The position numbers and the translations under genes were made by a program. A stretch of DNA of 9,761 bases from the NCBI GenBank assembly GCA_041859375.1, contig JBHEKP010000104.1, positions 1-9,761 of the forward strand, read 5' to 3'. Below the pieces are notes generated by a model, which saw only the letters and a list, made by a program, of their open reading frames with translations, did not search any database and was not told the origin of the DNA. Positions 1 through 6,251 of this stretch are shown here, piece after piece. Source of the stretch: JBHEKP01 sp041859375. GTDB taxonomy: Bacteria > Hydrogenedentota > Hydrogenedentia > Hydrogenedentales > CAITNO01. How positions within the stretch are numbered: position 1 is the first letter of the stretch; each line of letters opens with the position of its first letter.

Positions 1-2814
1 CGCCGCGAAGGTGTTCACCGTGTACCACTCGCGGCACGCGCCGGGCATCTGCTCCTGGTCGGCGGCGATGATGCCGTAGGGCAGCTCCATGAGGGCCGTG
101 GTCCGGTCGGGCGCGTTCATGCCGAAGGGGAAGGCGAAATAACCCGCCTCCTTCTCCAGCGTCTCGGGCTTGTGGATGACGTTCACGAAGTCCAGGGTGC
201 CGTCGGCGTGGATGACGCGGTCCGTGTCCACCGGCGCGAAGCCGCCGGTGCGGGTGATGCGCAGCACCGCGCGGGCCGGGCCGTTCTCCGCCAGCGCGAC
301 CACGGCGGTGTCGTTGGTGGATTCGGCGAGATCCGTGGCGGGCTTGTGGCCGGGGTGGATCATCGCCGTGCCGTTGCCGCCGGAGACGTGGATGTACTGG
401 TTCATGTGGTAACCGGAGGCGGCGTCCACCCATTCCCGTCCCGACTCCCGGTCGATGACGCGGTCCAAACCGCCGGTCTGCGGGCTGATGTGGAGGGTGA
501 ATCGGTCCGTGGTCCAAGTGAAGTCGTCGCCCTCCCGGCGCAGCAGTCCGGCCTTTTCCGCGCCGCCTGCGACCACCTCATAGGCGCGCCAGCCCATGGC
601 GGGCACGTCCTTGGCGATGAAATACAGCCCGCCGGAGGCGTCGCGCTGCGCGGGCACCCGCCGGCCGCTGGCCTTGTCGCGCACCGCACCGCCCTTCACG
701 TCCGCGGGCAGGCTCACCGGCACGTCGCGGGTCCAGGAGAGCGGGTTGGTCACGGTGATGACGTTGCCGTCCGCCGCGCCCGACAACCCTGCCAGTGCCC
801 TGATTGCCGCCATGCCCTTGTCCTGCTCGGCGGCACGGCTCTTGTCCAGCGCGTTTTTGGCGAAGGCGGCCTTGCGCGTCCACTGGCCGGTGCTCTGGGG
901 GTTGTTCGGGTCGCTGATGCTGATGGCCGAACCCCAGGTGTGCTCGTCGTAGTAGAGGATGTCGCGCCACACGGACTCATGCCCGCCGGGCGTCGCCGCG
1001 CCGGGGCTGCGCAGGCCGTTGAGCGCCTCCCACTTCTCCGCCGACGCCAGGGAATTCTTCGCCCAGCGCACCATCGCCGTCTCCGCGGCGGACGACGCCG
1101 CGCCGTCCTCCCAGAAGGTGCCCATGTCGCCCCGGTACACGGGCAGGTCGTTGCCGTAGTTCTCCTCCACATGGCGGAAGTATTCGGCGGTGGTGGACAG
1201 CACGAACTTGGGGTAGTCCCAGGCCTTGTTCCACTCCGCGGCCACGTCCGCGTATTTCGGGGTCATGGCGCAGTTGTCCAGAAACGCGCCGTTGATGAAG
1301 ATGGCGTCGCCGGGGTAGTCCGGGCGGGTGAAACTGGAGAGGAAGCGCGGCAGCGTGTCCGCCACGGCGTCCACGCTCTCGTGCAGCCTGATCTGCCACA
1401 CCTGGAAGTAGGTGCGCGTGAGCAGCGTGAGCACGCGGGATCCGTCGGGCGACTCCCACCAGAAGGGCGACTGGTTCATCTCGGGGTCGCAGTGCATGAA
1501 CACCGGGCCCCGGTCCTGGTTGATCGCCTCGGCGAAGTAGCGCACGCCCGCGTGGCGCAGGAACATGGGCAGCGTGCCCACCGAGCTGGGCACGTCGTTG
1601 AGCGAGGCCATCTCCACCGGCACCCCCAGCGCGCGCCCGGCGCGCTGCGCGGGCTGCAGCACCCGCATCATCTCGCCGCCCGTGCACAGGCCCGTGAGCA
1701 TGTTCAGGTACAGCGCCGTCAGGCCGGTCTGGCCGCCCTTGATCTGGGCCTCCAGATCCGCCAGCCGCTCCGGTTTCAGCTCCCTGAACCAGTCGTAGTG
1801 GGCGAAGACCTCCAGGTTCCACTTGAAGTCCGGGTTGGCCGCGCCCGCGTCAAGGCCCGCCACCGTGTTGTCCACGTGCAGGGCCATGCACTTCTCCTGC
1901 AAATCCGTGTAGCCGATGTCCGTGTGGGCCGACGCGGCCACATACAGGGTCCACCGCCGCTCCGGGCGCGCCTCAAATTCAACCGCCACCTCCCGGTTCG
2001 CGGTCTTCAGCGTCACGCGCCGCGTTTCCTCCTTCGTGAAGGGCGGGACCAGCAGCATGTGCGCGCCCGTGCCCTGCGCCACCTCCACCGCCTGCTCCGC
2101 GCCGTCCTCGCCCGTCAGCGCCAGGGTGCCGGGGCCGCCCAGCCCGTCGTTTTCCACCCGCACCCGCACCGCCTGGCGCAGCGCGCCGTCCACGGTCTTG
2201 AACATGGGCGTGCACTGCACCTCGATGCGGGCGATGTCCGGCGTGGCGGGCACGCCGCTTTCCAGTTTCACCGCGTCATAAAGCATCCAGGAACCGGCGG
2301 TGGTGGTGATCTCCACCGTGTTTTGCCCGCGCGCCAGCCAGTCGGAGGGGAAAGCAAACTGCTGTTTGGCGGGTCTGCCCGCCTTCGGGTTGGTCAGCGC
2401 CTCGTCGCCCGACCCGCCGGGCAGTTGCGCCGCGCCGCAGGCGTGGCCGTTCACCGAAACCGACACCGCCGGGGGGGCCATGTTCTGCGCCGCAACCAGT
2501 GACAGTGTGAGTCGGCAGGCGGTCTTGGGCACCCTCTTCAGGGTGAACAGCACCTGAAAGGTGTGGCTTTTGCCGCCCGCCCAGGCGTCCGCCGGGCCGG
2601 GATGGATGTAGGGCCAGTCCTTTGCGGGGTCGCCCTTGCCGATGGTGTGGGACACGCCCCCGGCGAAGGCCTTGGAAAAGTCCTGGTATGCGCCCGCCGC
2701 CGCGAATTCGCCGTAGTCGGCGTTGCGGCTGCCGATACTCCACAGTTCATCCGCCGGCGCGGCGGCGGCCAGGATGAGTAGTGCGGGCAGCAGGAGGGCG
2801 ATTCGTGTGCGCAT
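1..2814 (-). CDS. Secreted GH38-family (alpha-mannosidase-like) glycoside hydrolase with N-terminal rhamnogalacturonan-lyase-like CBM; 3' end cut by window
   Basis: An uninterrupted reading frame of 938 codons runs from the ATG at 2814-2812 off the left edge. AAAAGGA lies 7 nt before the ATG. Residues 1-21 look like a signal peptide (basic start, Leu/Ala core, APA before Asp22). Residues 22-186 resemble the CBM-like domain III of rhamnogalacturonan lyase: GKGDPAKDWPYIHPG at 59-73, DAW at 76-78, late GSWMLYDAVKLE. A beta-rich linker follows, then from about 290 a GH38-type catalytic domain with HTDIGYTD at 297-304, FKWNLE, ALYLNMLTGLC and PFWWE at 450-454. Candidate zinc ligands, by analogy with GH38 mannosidases, are H297, D299, D407 (NDVP, also the likely nucleophile) and H625 (DEHTWG). 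The remainder is beta-sandwich. It probably acts in the periplasm or outside the cell on glycans. The family is well supported; the actual sugar specificity cannot be read from sequence. Confidence 0.85.
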   Translation of the reverse strand, partial: MRTRIALLLPALLILAAAAPADELWSIGSRNADYGEFAAAGAYQDFSKAFAGGVSHTIGKGDPAKDWPYIHPGPADAWAGGKSHTFQVLFTLKRVPKTACRLTLSLVAAQNMAPPAVSVSVNGHACGAAQLPGGSGDEALTNPKAGRPAKQQFAFPSDWLARGQNTVEITTTAGSWMLYDAVKLESGVPATPDIARIEVQCTPMFKTVDGALRQAVRVRVENDGLGGPGTLALTGEDGAEQAVEVAQGTGAHMLLVPPFTKEETRRVTLKTANREVAVEFEARPERRWTLYVAASAHTDIGYTDLQEKCMALHVDNTVAGLDAGAANPDFKWNLEVFAHYDWFRELKPERLADLEAQIKGGQTGLTALYLNMLTGLCTGGEMMRVLQPAQRAGRALGVPVEMASLNDVPSSVGTLPMFLRHAGVRYFAEAINQDRGPVFMHCDPEMNQSPFWWESPDGSRVLTLLTRTYFQVWQIRLHESVDAVADTLPRFLSSFTRPDYPGDAIFINGAFLDNCAMTPKYADVAAEWNKAWDYPKFVLSTTAEYFRHVEENYGNDLPVYRGDMGTFWEDGAASSAAETAMVRWAKNSLASAEKWEALNGLRSPGAATPGGHESVWRDILYYDEHTWGSAISISDPNNPQSTGQWTRKAAFAKNALDKSRAAEQDKGMAAIRALAGLSGAADGNVITVTNPLSWTRDVPVSLPADVKGGAVRDKASGRRVPAQRDASGGLYFIAKDVPAMGWRAYEVVAGGAEKAGLLRREGDDFTWTTDRFTLHISPQTGGLDRVIDRESGREWVDAASGYHMNQYIHVSGGNGTAMIHPGHKPATDLAESTNDTAVVALAENGPARAVLRITRTGGFAPVDTDRVIHADGTLDFVNVIHKPETLEKEAGYFAFPFGMNAPDRTTALMELPYGIIAADQEQMPGACREWYTVNTFAA

Positions 2815-2851
2815 GGCGGCATCCTTTTCGGTCGGCGGATTAAACACGTCC

Positions 2852-2883
2852 AAAAACGGCGCACAGCATACCCCGCGCGCCGT
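2852..2883 (-). terminator. Rho-independent-type terminator after the isomerase gene
   Basis: Reading the minus strand, ACGGCGC (2883-2877) pairs perfectly with GCGCCGT (2862-2856) across a 14-nt loop and runs into five T residues (2856-2852). It begins 28 nt past the isomerase stop. The 7-bp GC-rich stem is convincing but the loop is long, so termination may be partial and some readthrough into the GH38 gene is possible. Confidence 0.5.
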
Positions 2884-2893
2884 GAAAGGGCAA
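2865..2893 (-). promoter_or_regulatory. Candidate sigma-70-type promoter for the GH38 gene
   Basis: On the minus strand, TTGCCC (2893-2888) is separated by 17 nt from TATGCT (2870-2865), each matching 4 of 6 consensus bases. Transcription would begin near 2858, giving a leader of about 45 nt before the ATG at 2814. The same TATGCT hexamer appears in the promoter proposed for the upstream isomerase gene, and TTGCCC recurs in front of the metal-importer operon. The -10 box sits in the loop of the preceding terminator hairpin. Confidence 0.4.
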
Positions 2894-2910
2894 GATGCGT
2901 GGTGCGGCGC

Positions 2911-3735
2911 CTACAGGAGGGCGCGCAGGTGTTCGATGCTGGCCGCGGCCTGCGCCACGGTGCCGCACTCCACGGAAAAGACGATGTCGCGCGGCGCGGT
3001 GCGGCAGATGCCGATCACCCGCGCCCAGTCGATGACACCCTCGCCGCAGGCGCAGCCCACGGGGGTGCCGGTGACCTTGCCCCGCTCCGCGTCGGACTGC
3101 TGCACGGAGATGTCCTTGGCGTGGAGATGCACCAGCCGGTCCTTGATCCGCTCCAGCCACACATAGGGGTCCTGACCCGCGAGGAAGCTGTTGCCCGTGT
3201 CGAAGTTCACGCCGATGCAGGGCGAGTCCACCAGCGCGCAGATGCGATCCAGCCCGTCGGGGGTCTTGCTGTACTGCTGGTGCGGCTCGATGCCGATGAG
3301 CACGCCCCGCGCCTCGGCGACGGACAGCGCCTCCCGCAGCACGTAGCGCATCAGCGTGTGATCCTCCTCAACCGTGGTCCACGTGGGCTTGGGGCCCTCG
3401 TCCGTGTTCACCACGGGCGCGCCGATTTCCGCCGCGTAGCGCACCGCCTGTTTCAGGTATTCGGTGCTGATTTCGGGCTTGCACAGGGGGCAGTGCGCCG
3501 ACAGCCCGGAGATTTTCACCCCGGCCCGCTCGCAGCCGTAGAGGATGCGCATGGGATCGTCCAGCATGGAGACGCTGTGGAAGTAGCCCGCCTCGCTCAG
3601 CAGTTCCCGGCCCCAGTGCACCATCGGCTCCACATATTCATAGCCCAGCTCCGCGGCCTTGTCCGCGCCCCACTCAAAGGGCTTGTCCTCGTGGCGCACA
3701 AACTCCAGATTGATCCCGATGCTGATTTTGCCCAT
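2911..3735 (-). CDS. Sugar phosphate isomerase/epimerase-type TIM barrel (xylose-isomerase-like, AP endonuclease 2 superfamily)
   Basis: The 274-residue protein has the usual length for this superfamily and no signal peptide, so it should be cytoplasmic. Start at the ATG 3735-3733 is supported by AAAAGGA 7 nt upstream. The superfamily's metal-binding acidic and histidine residues fall where expected at strand ends: E150 in GIEPHQQ, D179 in NFDTGN, H205 in HLHAKD and E256 in SVEC. A later stretch with CACGEGVIDW (228-237) is typical of this family. Members isomerise or epimerise keto-sugars, or act on inositol derivatives, using a divalent metal; the substrate cannot be named here. It lies 96 nt upstream of the GH38 gene on the same strand, which suggests a shared glycan-catabolic role. 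The terminator and new promoter between them imply at least partly separate expression. Confidence 0.85.
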   Translation of the reverse strand: MGKISIGINLEFVRHEDKPFEWGADKAAELGYEYVEPMVHWGRELLSEAGYFHSVSMLDDPMRILYGCERAGVKISGLSAHCPLCKPEISTEYLKQAVRYAAEIGAPVVNTDEGPKPTWTTVEEDHTLMRYVLREALSVAEARGVLIGIEPHQQYSKTPDGLDRICALVDSPCIGVNFDTGNSFLAGQDPYVWLERIKDRLVHLHAKDISVQQSDAERGKVTGTPVGCACGEGVIDWARVIGICRTAPRDIVFSVECGTVAQAAASIEHLRALL

Positions 3736-3798
3736 GCCTCATTCCTTTTGGTTGTGGTCCCGGTGGCTGGTTCCGCCCGCCTTGTTTCGGGTCCCGCA

Positions 3799-3826
3799 AG
3801 CATAGCATGACCGTTAAGAAAGTAAA
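3799..3826 (-). promoter_or_regulatory. Candidate promoter for the isomerase gene
   Basis: On the minus strand, TTTACT (3826-3821), a 16-nt spacer and TATGCT (3804-3799) give a leader of roughly 57 nt to the ATG at 3735. Each box matches consensus at 4 of 6 positions. Its -10 neighbourhood CATGCTATGCTTG (3809-3797) matches the one of the opposite-facing promoter at 4003-4015 in 12 of 13 bases, which strengthens an otherwise ordinary match. Confidence 0.4.
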
Positions 3827-3947
3827 ACTCCCCAAAACGGCGGCTCTGGTCATCGGTGGACTTCGCGGGAATCGTATGCGCTTCCAAATAATGGACATTC
3901 GCGGGTAATTACTTTTCCAAACACCAAAAACCGCGCAAATCAATTAA

Positions 3948-3962
3948 TCATCCATTGGATGA
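3948..3962. promoter_or_regulatory. Perfect 7-1-7 palindrome, candidate operator
   Basis: TCATCCATTGGATGA is a perfect inverted repeat with 7-bp arms and a single central base. It ends 22 bp before the -35 box of the surface-protein promoter. Its position and size fit an activator or repressor site for a dimeric DNA-binding protein. The regulator is unknown. Confidence 0.4.
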
Positions 3963-3984
3963 CACCCGGTCTTAAAAATTGTTC

Positions 3985-4013
3985 TTGACAGGATTAGGGG
4001 CGCATGCTATTCT
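3985..4013 (+). promoter_or_regulatory. Strong sigma-70-type promoter for the CTERM surface protein
   Basis: A perfect TTGACA (3985-3990) is followed, after an optimal 17-nt spacer, by TATTCT (4008-4013), which matches TATAAT at 4 of 6. Transcription would start near 4020, leaving a leader of about 30 nt that just accommodates the ribosome-binding site. This is the best promoter match in the window. Confidence 0.65.
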
Positions 4014-4035
4014 TGAACGTACATCGATTACCCAT

Positions 4036-4040
4036 AGGAG
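4036..4040 (+). promoter_or_regulatory. Ribosome-binding site that selects ATG 4050 over GTG 4044
   Basis: AGGAG at 4036-4040 lies 9 nt before the ATG at 4050 but only 3 nt before the in-frame GTG at 4044, too close to serve it. The ATG is therefore the preferred start, and the resulting protein begins MKQM with a normal signal-peptide n-region. Confidence 0.6.
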
Positions 4041-4049
4041 AACGTGACG

Positions 4050-5039
4050 ATGAAGCAGATGGTTTTCTTCTCTATTTTTCTGTCATTGTGCATGACGCTG
4101 GGCACCATGGCCGGGGCCACTTCCGTGGTCACGGTGGACTACGACGCGTTGATGCCCCAGGCGGGGCTGAATCCGGCCACCACCGACGGCAACGGCAATG
4201 CCGACGGCGATGAGAACTGGATTCTCGACAGCGACGAGCTGGCGGTGATTGCGGCCATTTTGGCCGACACCTCCCATCCCGCGCACAATGCGGTTCATGC
4301 GGCCTATGACACCAACACCGCGCGCATTGCCGTTGACATCCCGTCCTTTGTGGCGGTGTACCGCCCGGTGCTTGTGGGCTATCTCATTTTGGGCGATGCG
4401 GGCACCCAGGCCCGCGCCGGAAAATTGTTCCAACAGGTGGGCGCGACCTTCAACGCCGCCAATTATGACGTGAGCAACGCCCCCCTGCTGAGCGTGGACG
4501 GCGATCTTGACGGCGACGGCCTCACCAACAGGCAGGAATATGACGCCATCGCGGGAACCGGCGGCCCTGCGTCCGCAAAGCGCGCCCAGTACCTCATTGA
4601 TGTGATGACCGGCGGTGTTGAGGGCGAAGGCGAAGGTGAGGGCGAGGGTGAGGGAGAAGGCGAAGGCGAAGGCGAGGGTGAGGGAGAACCGGGTTGCATC
4701 GAGTGCCAGTCCACCGGCGGCATGGCCGAAGTGGGCGATGATGTGTGCCTGGCCGTGCCGGTGGTTGGCGGCGGCGACTTCCTGTGGTCCTTCAACGATG
4801 TGGCGCTTATTGACGGCCGCGTGACCGGTGCGTACTGCAAGTGGCTGCACATCCCGAACGTGCAGGTGGAGGATTCCGGCGTCTATTCGTGCAGCTACAA
4901 CGACGGCGCCAAGGTTCCCCAGACCTACACGGTTGCGCTCACCGTGAACAATTCGGTTCCGGTGGCGGCGCCCGGCCTGCTGCTGCTGGCCGCCGCGGCC
5001 ACGGGCCTCTTCGGCCTGCGCTCGCTGCGCCGCAAATAG
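4050..5039 (+). CDS. Secreted surface protein: EF-hand-like loops, (GE)n linker, Ig-like domain, PEP-CTERM-like sorting tail
   Basis: The 329-residue protein starts with a signal peptide (1-23, cleavage after AGA). A conserved-looking N-terminal domain (about 24-185) carries Asp/Asn-rich calcium-binding-like loops: DGNGNADGDEN at 46-56, and DLDGDGLTNRQE at 152-163, which matches dockerin or thrombospondin-3 type loops. A 23-residue alternating Glu-Gly linker (191-213) follows. Next comes an Ig-like domain (about 216-300) with core C233, W246 and the motif EDSGVYSC ending at C281. Extra cysteines C216, C219 and C263 may form further disulfides. The tail has VPVAAPG (303-309), an Ala/Leu membrane segment and a basic end (RSLRRK, 324-329). 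That is the tripartite layout of exosortase-sorted PEP-CTERM proteins, although the Glu of a canonical VPEP is missing. It is probably exported, trimmed and displayed at the surface or in extracellular matrix. Function is unknown; adhesion or matrix structure is inference. Confidence 0.8.
   Translation: MKQMVFFSIFLSLCMTLGTMAGATSVVTVDYDALMPQAGLNPATTDGNGNADGDENWILDSDELAVIAAILADTSHPAHNAVHAAYDTNTARIAVDIPSFVAVYRPVLVGYLILGDAGTQARAGKLFQQVGATFNAANYDVSNAPLLSVDGDLDGDGLTNRQEYDAIAGTGGPASAKRAQYLIDVMTGGVEGEGEGEGEGEGEGEGEGEGEGEPGCIECQSTGGMAEVGDDVCLAVPVVGGGDFLWSFNDVALIDGRVTGAYCKWLHIPNVQVEDSGVYSCSYNDGAKVPQTYTVALTVNNSVPVAAPGLLLLAAAATGLFGLRSLRRK
4620..4688 (+). repeat. In-frame (GE)n coding repeat
   Basis: Twelve Glu codons alternate with eleven Gly codons. 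Both gaa/gag and ggc/ggt/gga are mixed, so the DNA is not a pure hexamer array. An 18-nt block, GGCGAGGGTGAGGGAGAA, is found exactly at 4641-4658 and again at 4671-4688, pointing to a 30-bp duplication. The encoded peptide is acidic, flexible and unstructured, and separates the EF-hand-like and Ig-like parts. Confidence 0.85.
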
Positions 5040-5059
5040 ACTGAGTAGAAACAGTATCC

Positions 5060-5098
5060 AAAAGAGCCGTCCCGCAGGGCGCGGGGCGGCTCTTTTTT
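5060..5098 (+). terminator. Strong rho-independent terminator, probably bidirectional
   Basis: A 16-bp stem (5060-5075 with 5081-5096, one G-U wobble) encloses the 5-nt loop AGGGC and continues into six T residues (5093-5098). It begins 20 nt after the surface-protein stop. Read from the minus strand, the same stem ends in four T residues and lies just past the acyltransferase stop at 5118. It can therefore end both convergent transcripts. Confidence 0.9.
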
Positions 5099-5117
5099 CA
5101 TTTGGGGAAGGGGGGCA

Positions 5118-6221
5118 TCAGCCCCGTTTGACGCCGGTGACGCGCGCGGGGGCCCCCTCCGCCACCGCCCCGTCGGGCAGATCCCGCACCACCACCGCGC
5201 CGGTGCCGATGATGACGCCCGCGCCGATGCGCAGGCGCGCCGACACCACCGCGCCGGTGCCCGCCACGGACAGCGGCCCCACCTCGCAGTCGCCGCCGAA
5301 GCAGGCGCCGGGCGCGAGCAGGCACCCGTCGCCGATGCGGTTGTTGTGGGGCAGGATCACGCCGCACTCAATGACGCAGCAGTCGCCTACGCGGACATGG
5401 GCGTCGAGGACCGCGCCCGCCTTGATGACGTTGCCCACGCCGAGGCGGACATTGGACGCGAGGGAGGCGCGGGGGTGGACGATGTTGATCATGGCCAGCC
5501 CGGCGGCCTGCGCCCGGTCGCGCAGGGCGAGGCGCACCCCGCCGAGGGCGATTTGCGTGGCCAGGGCTCCCGTGCCCTCCGCCGCGAGAAGGCCGATGTC
5601 CGCGCCGGGCCGCACGGGCACGCCTTCGCAGAAGGTGCCCGCGCGGGCGGGGTCGTCGTCAAGGAAGGCGGTGAGCGTGTATCCGGCGGCGCGCACGATT
5701 TCCGCCAGCGCCATGCCCCCCTGGGACGCGCCGAAAATGGCGACGCGCCGCAGCGCCTCCGGCAGCCAGGGGACCAGTTCCGGGCGCGCCGAGGCCATGG
5801 CCAGGATGTCCGTTTCCTGGAGCATGCGGTCCGTCGGCAGGTCTTCGGCGGCCATGCCCAGCGACTCCGCCAGCTTCCAGGCCTTGCCGGTGAGCTTTGG
5901 CTTTTCGTCGGAGGCCTTTGGCGTTGCCGGGGCGGCGGCGCGGTCTTTGCGCCATGCGGCCGCCGCCGACGTGTCCGGCGTCTTTGCTATCAGCGCGACC
6001 GGCTCGGTGATGGGCGCTTCCGCGCCCTCCGCGCACAGGGGGTAAAACCAGCCGTCCTCCTCGGCGTGCAGCTCGTAGGACGCCTTGCCCGTGGCCAGTT
6101 CCGCCAGGACGTCACCCCGGGCAACCTTTGCGCCCGCCGCGCATTTCCATGCCACCACGGTGACGCGCCTGTCGTCCACCCCGAGCTGGGGCGGAACCAC
6201 TTCATGGGGCCGGTCGTTCAT
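5118..6221 (-). CDS. Lipoyl-domain / PglD-NeuD-type sugar O- or N-acyltransferase fusion
   Basis: The 367-residue protein combines parts normally found apart. Residues 5-80 resemble a lipoyl/biotinyl domain of 2-oxoacid dehydrogenase E2 subunits, with the modifiable lysine at K46 in ELATGKASYE. An Ala/Pro/Lys-rich linker (81-108) leads to a segment (109-142) resembling a degenerate E3-binding domain (KLAESLGM, DLPTD, ETDILA). Residues 158-245 form a Rossmann-like PglD N-terminal domain with GASQGG at 164-169. Residues 246-365 are hexapeptide-repeat left-handed beta-helix. H292 in PHNNRIGDGCLLAPG aligns with the catalytic base of PglD-like acetyltransferases. The start is supported by AAGGA 7 nt upstream. 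It lies 30 nt after the nitrilase-family gene and probably shares its transcript. Inference: the lipoyl arm delivers an acyl group to the beta-helix site, where CoA would normally supply it. Alternatively, the lipoyl domain is regulatory or structural. No E1/E3 genes lie nearby. No signal peptide. Confidence 0.85.
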   Translation of the reverse strand: MNDRPHEVVPPQLGVDDRRVTVVAWKCAAGAKVARGDVLAELATGKASYELHAEEDGWFYPLCAEGAEAPITEPVALIAKTPDTSAAAAWRKDRAAAPATPKASDEKPKLTGKAWKLAESLGMAAEDLPTDRMLQETDILAMASARPELVPWLPEALRRVAIFGASQGGMALAEIVRAAGYTLTAFLDDDPARAGTFCEGVPVRPGADIGLLAAEGTGALATQIALGGVRLALRDRAQAAGLAMINIVHPRASLASNVRLGVGNVIKAGAVLDAHVRVGDCCVIECGVILPHNNRIGDGCLLAPGACFGGDCEVGPLSVAGTGAVVSARLRIGAGVIIGTGAVVVRDLPDGAVAEGAPARVTGVKRG

Positions 6222-6251
6222 GTCCTGTTCCTTGCCCGCGCCGGGGCGGTT

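Larger units (their letters stand above)
3736..4049. other. AT-rich divergent intergenic regulatory region
   Basis: This 314-nt gap separates the divergent isomerase and surface-protein genes and is visibly richer in A/T than the surrounding coding DNA. It contains an outward promoter on each strand (about 3799-3826 minus, 3985-4013 plus). A perfect 15-bp palindrome lies at 3948-3962. An imperfect direct repeat, TGGACTTCGCGGG at 3857-3869 and TGGACATTCGCGGG at 3892-3905, is also present. I see no open reading frame or RNA gene with convincing support here. Confidence 0.6.

Noticed and set aside
172..2502. A 776-codon plus-strand open frame opposite the GH38 gene
   Set aside because: It is fully antisense to a frame with clear domain motifs and a signal peptide. 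Its product is dominated by Arg, His, Gly, Ala and Val with no recognisable domain, as expected of a shadow frame in GC-rich DNA.
2899..3810. A 303-codon plus-strand open frame opposite the isomerase gene
   Set aside because: It is antisense to a well-supported TIM barrel with conserved metal ligands. The translated sequence has shadow-like composition and no motif.
4044..4049. GTG at 4044 as the start of the surface-protein gene
   Set aside because: It lies only 3 nt after the AGGAG ribosome-binding site, while ATG 4050 has proper spacing and gives a normal signal peptide.
4620..4688. CRISPR-like or minisatellite array
   Set aside because: The repetition is in-frame Gly-Glu codons with mixed synonymous usage inside a gene. 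There are no spacers or repeat units of CRISPR length.
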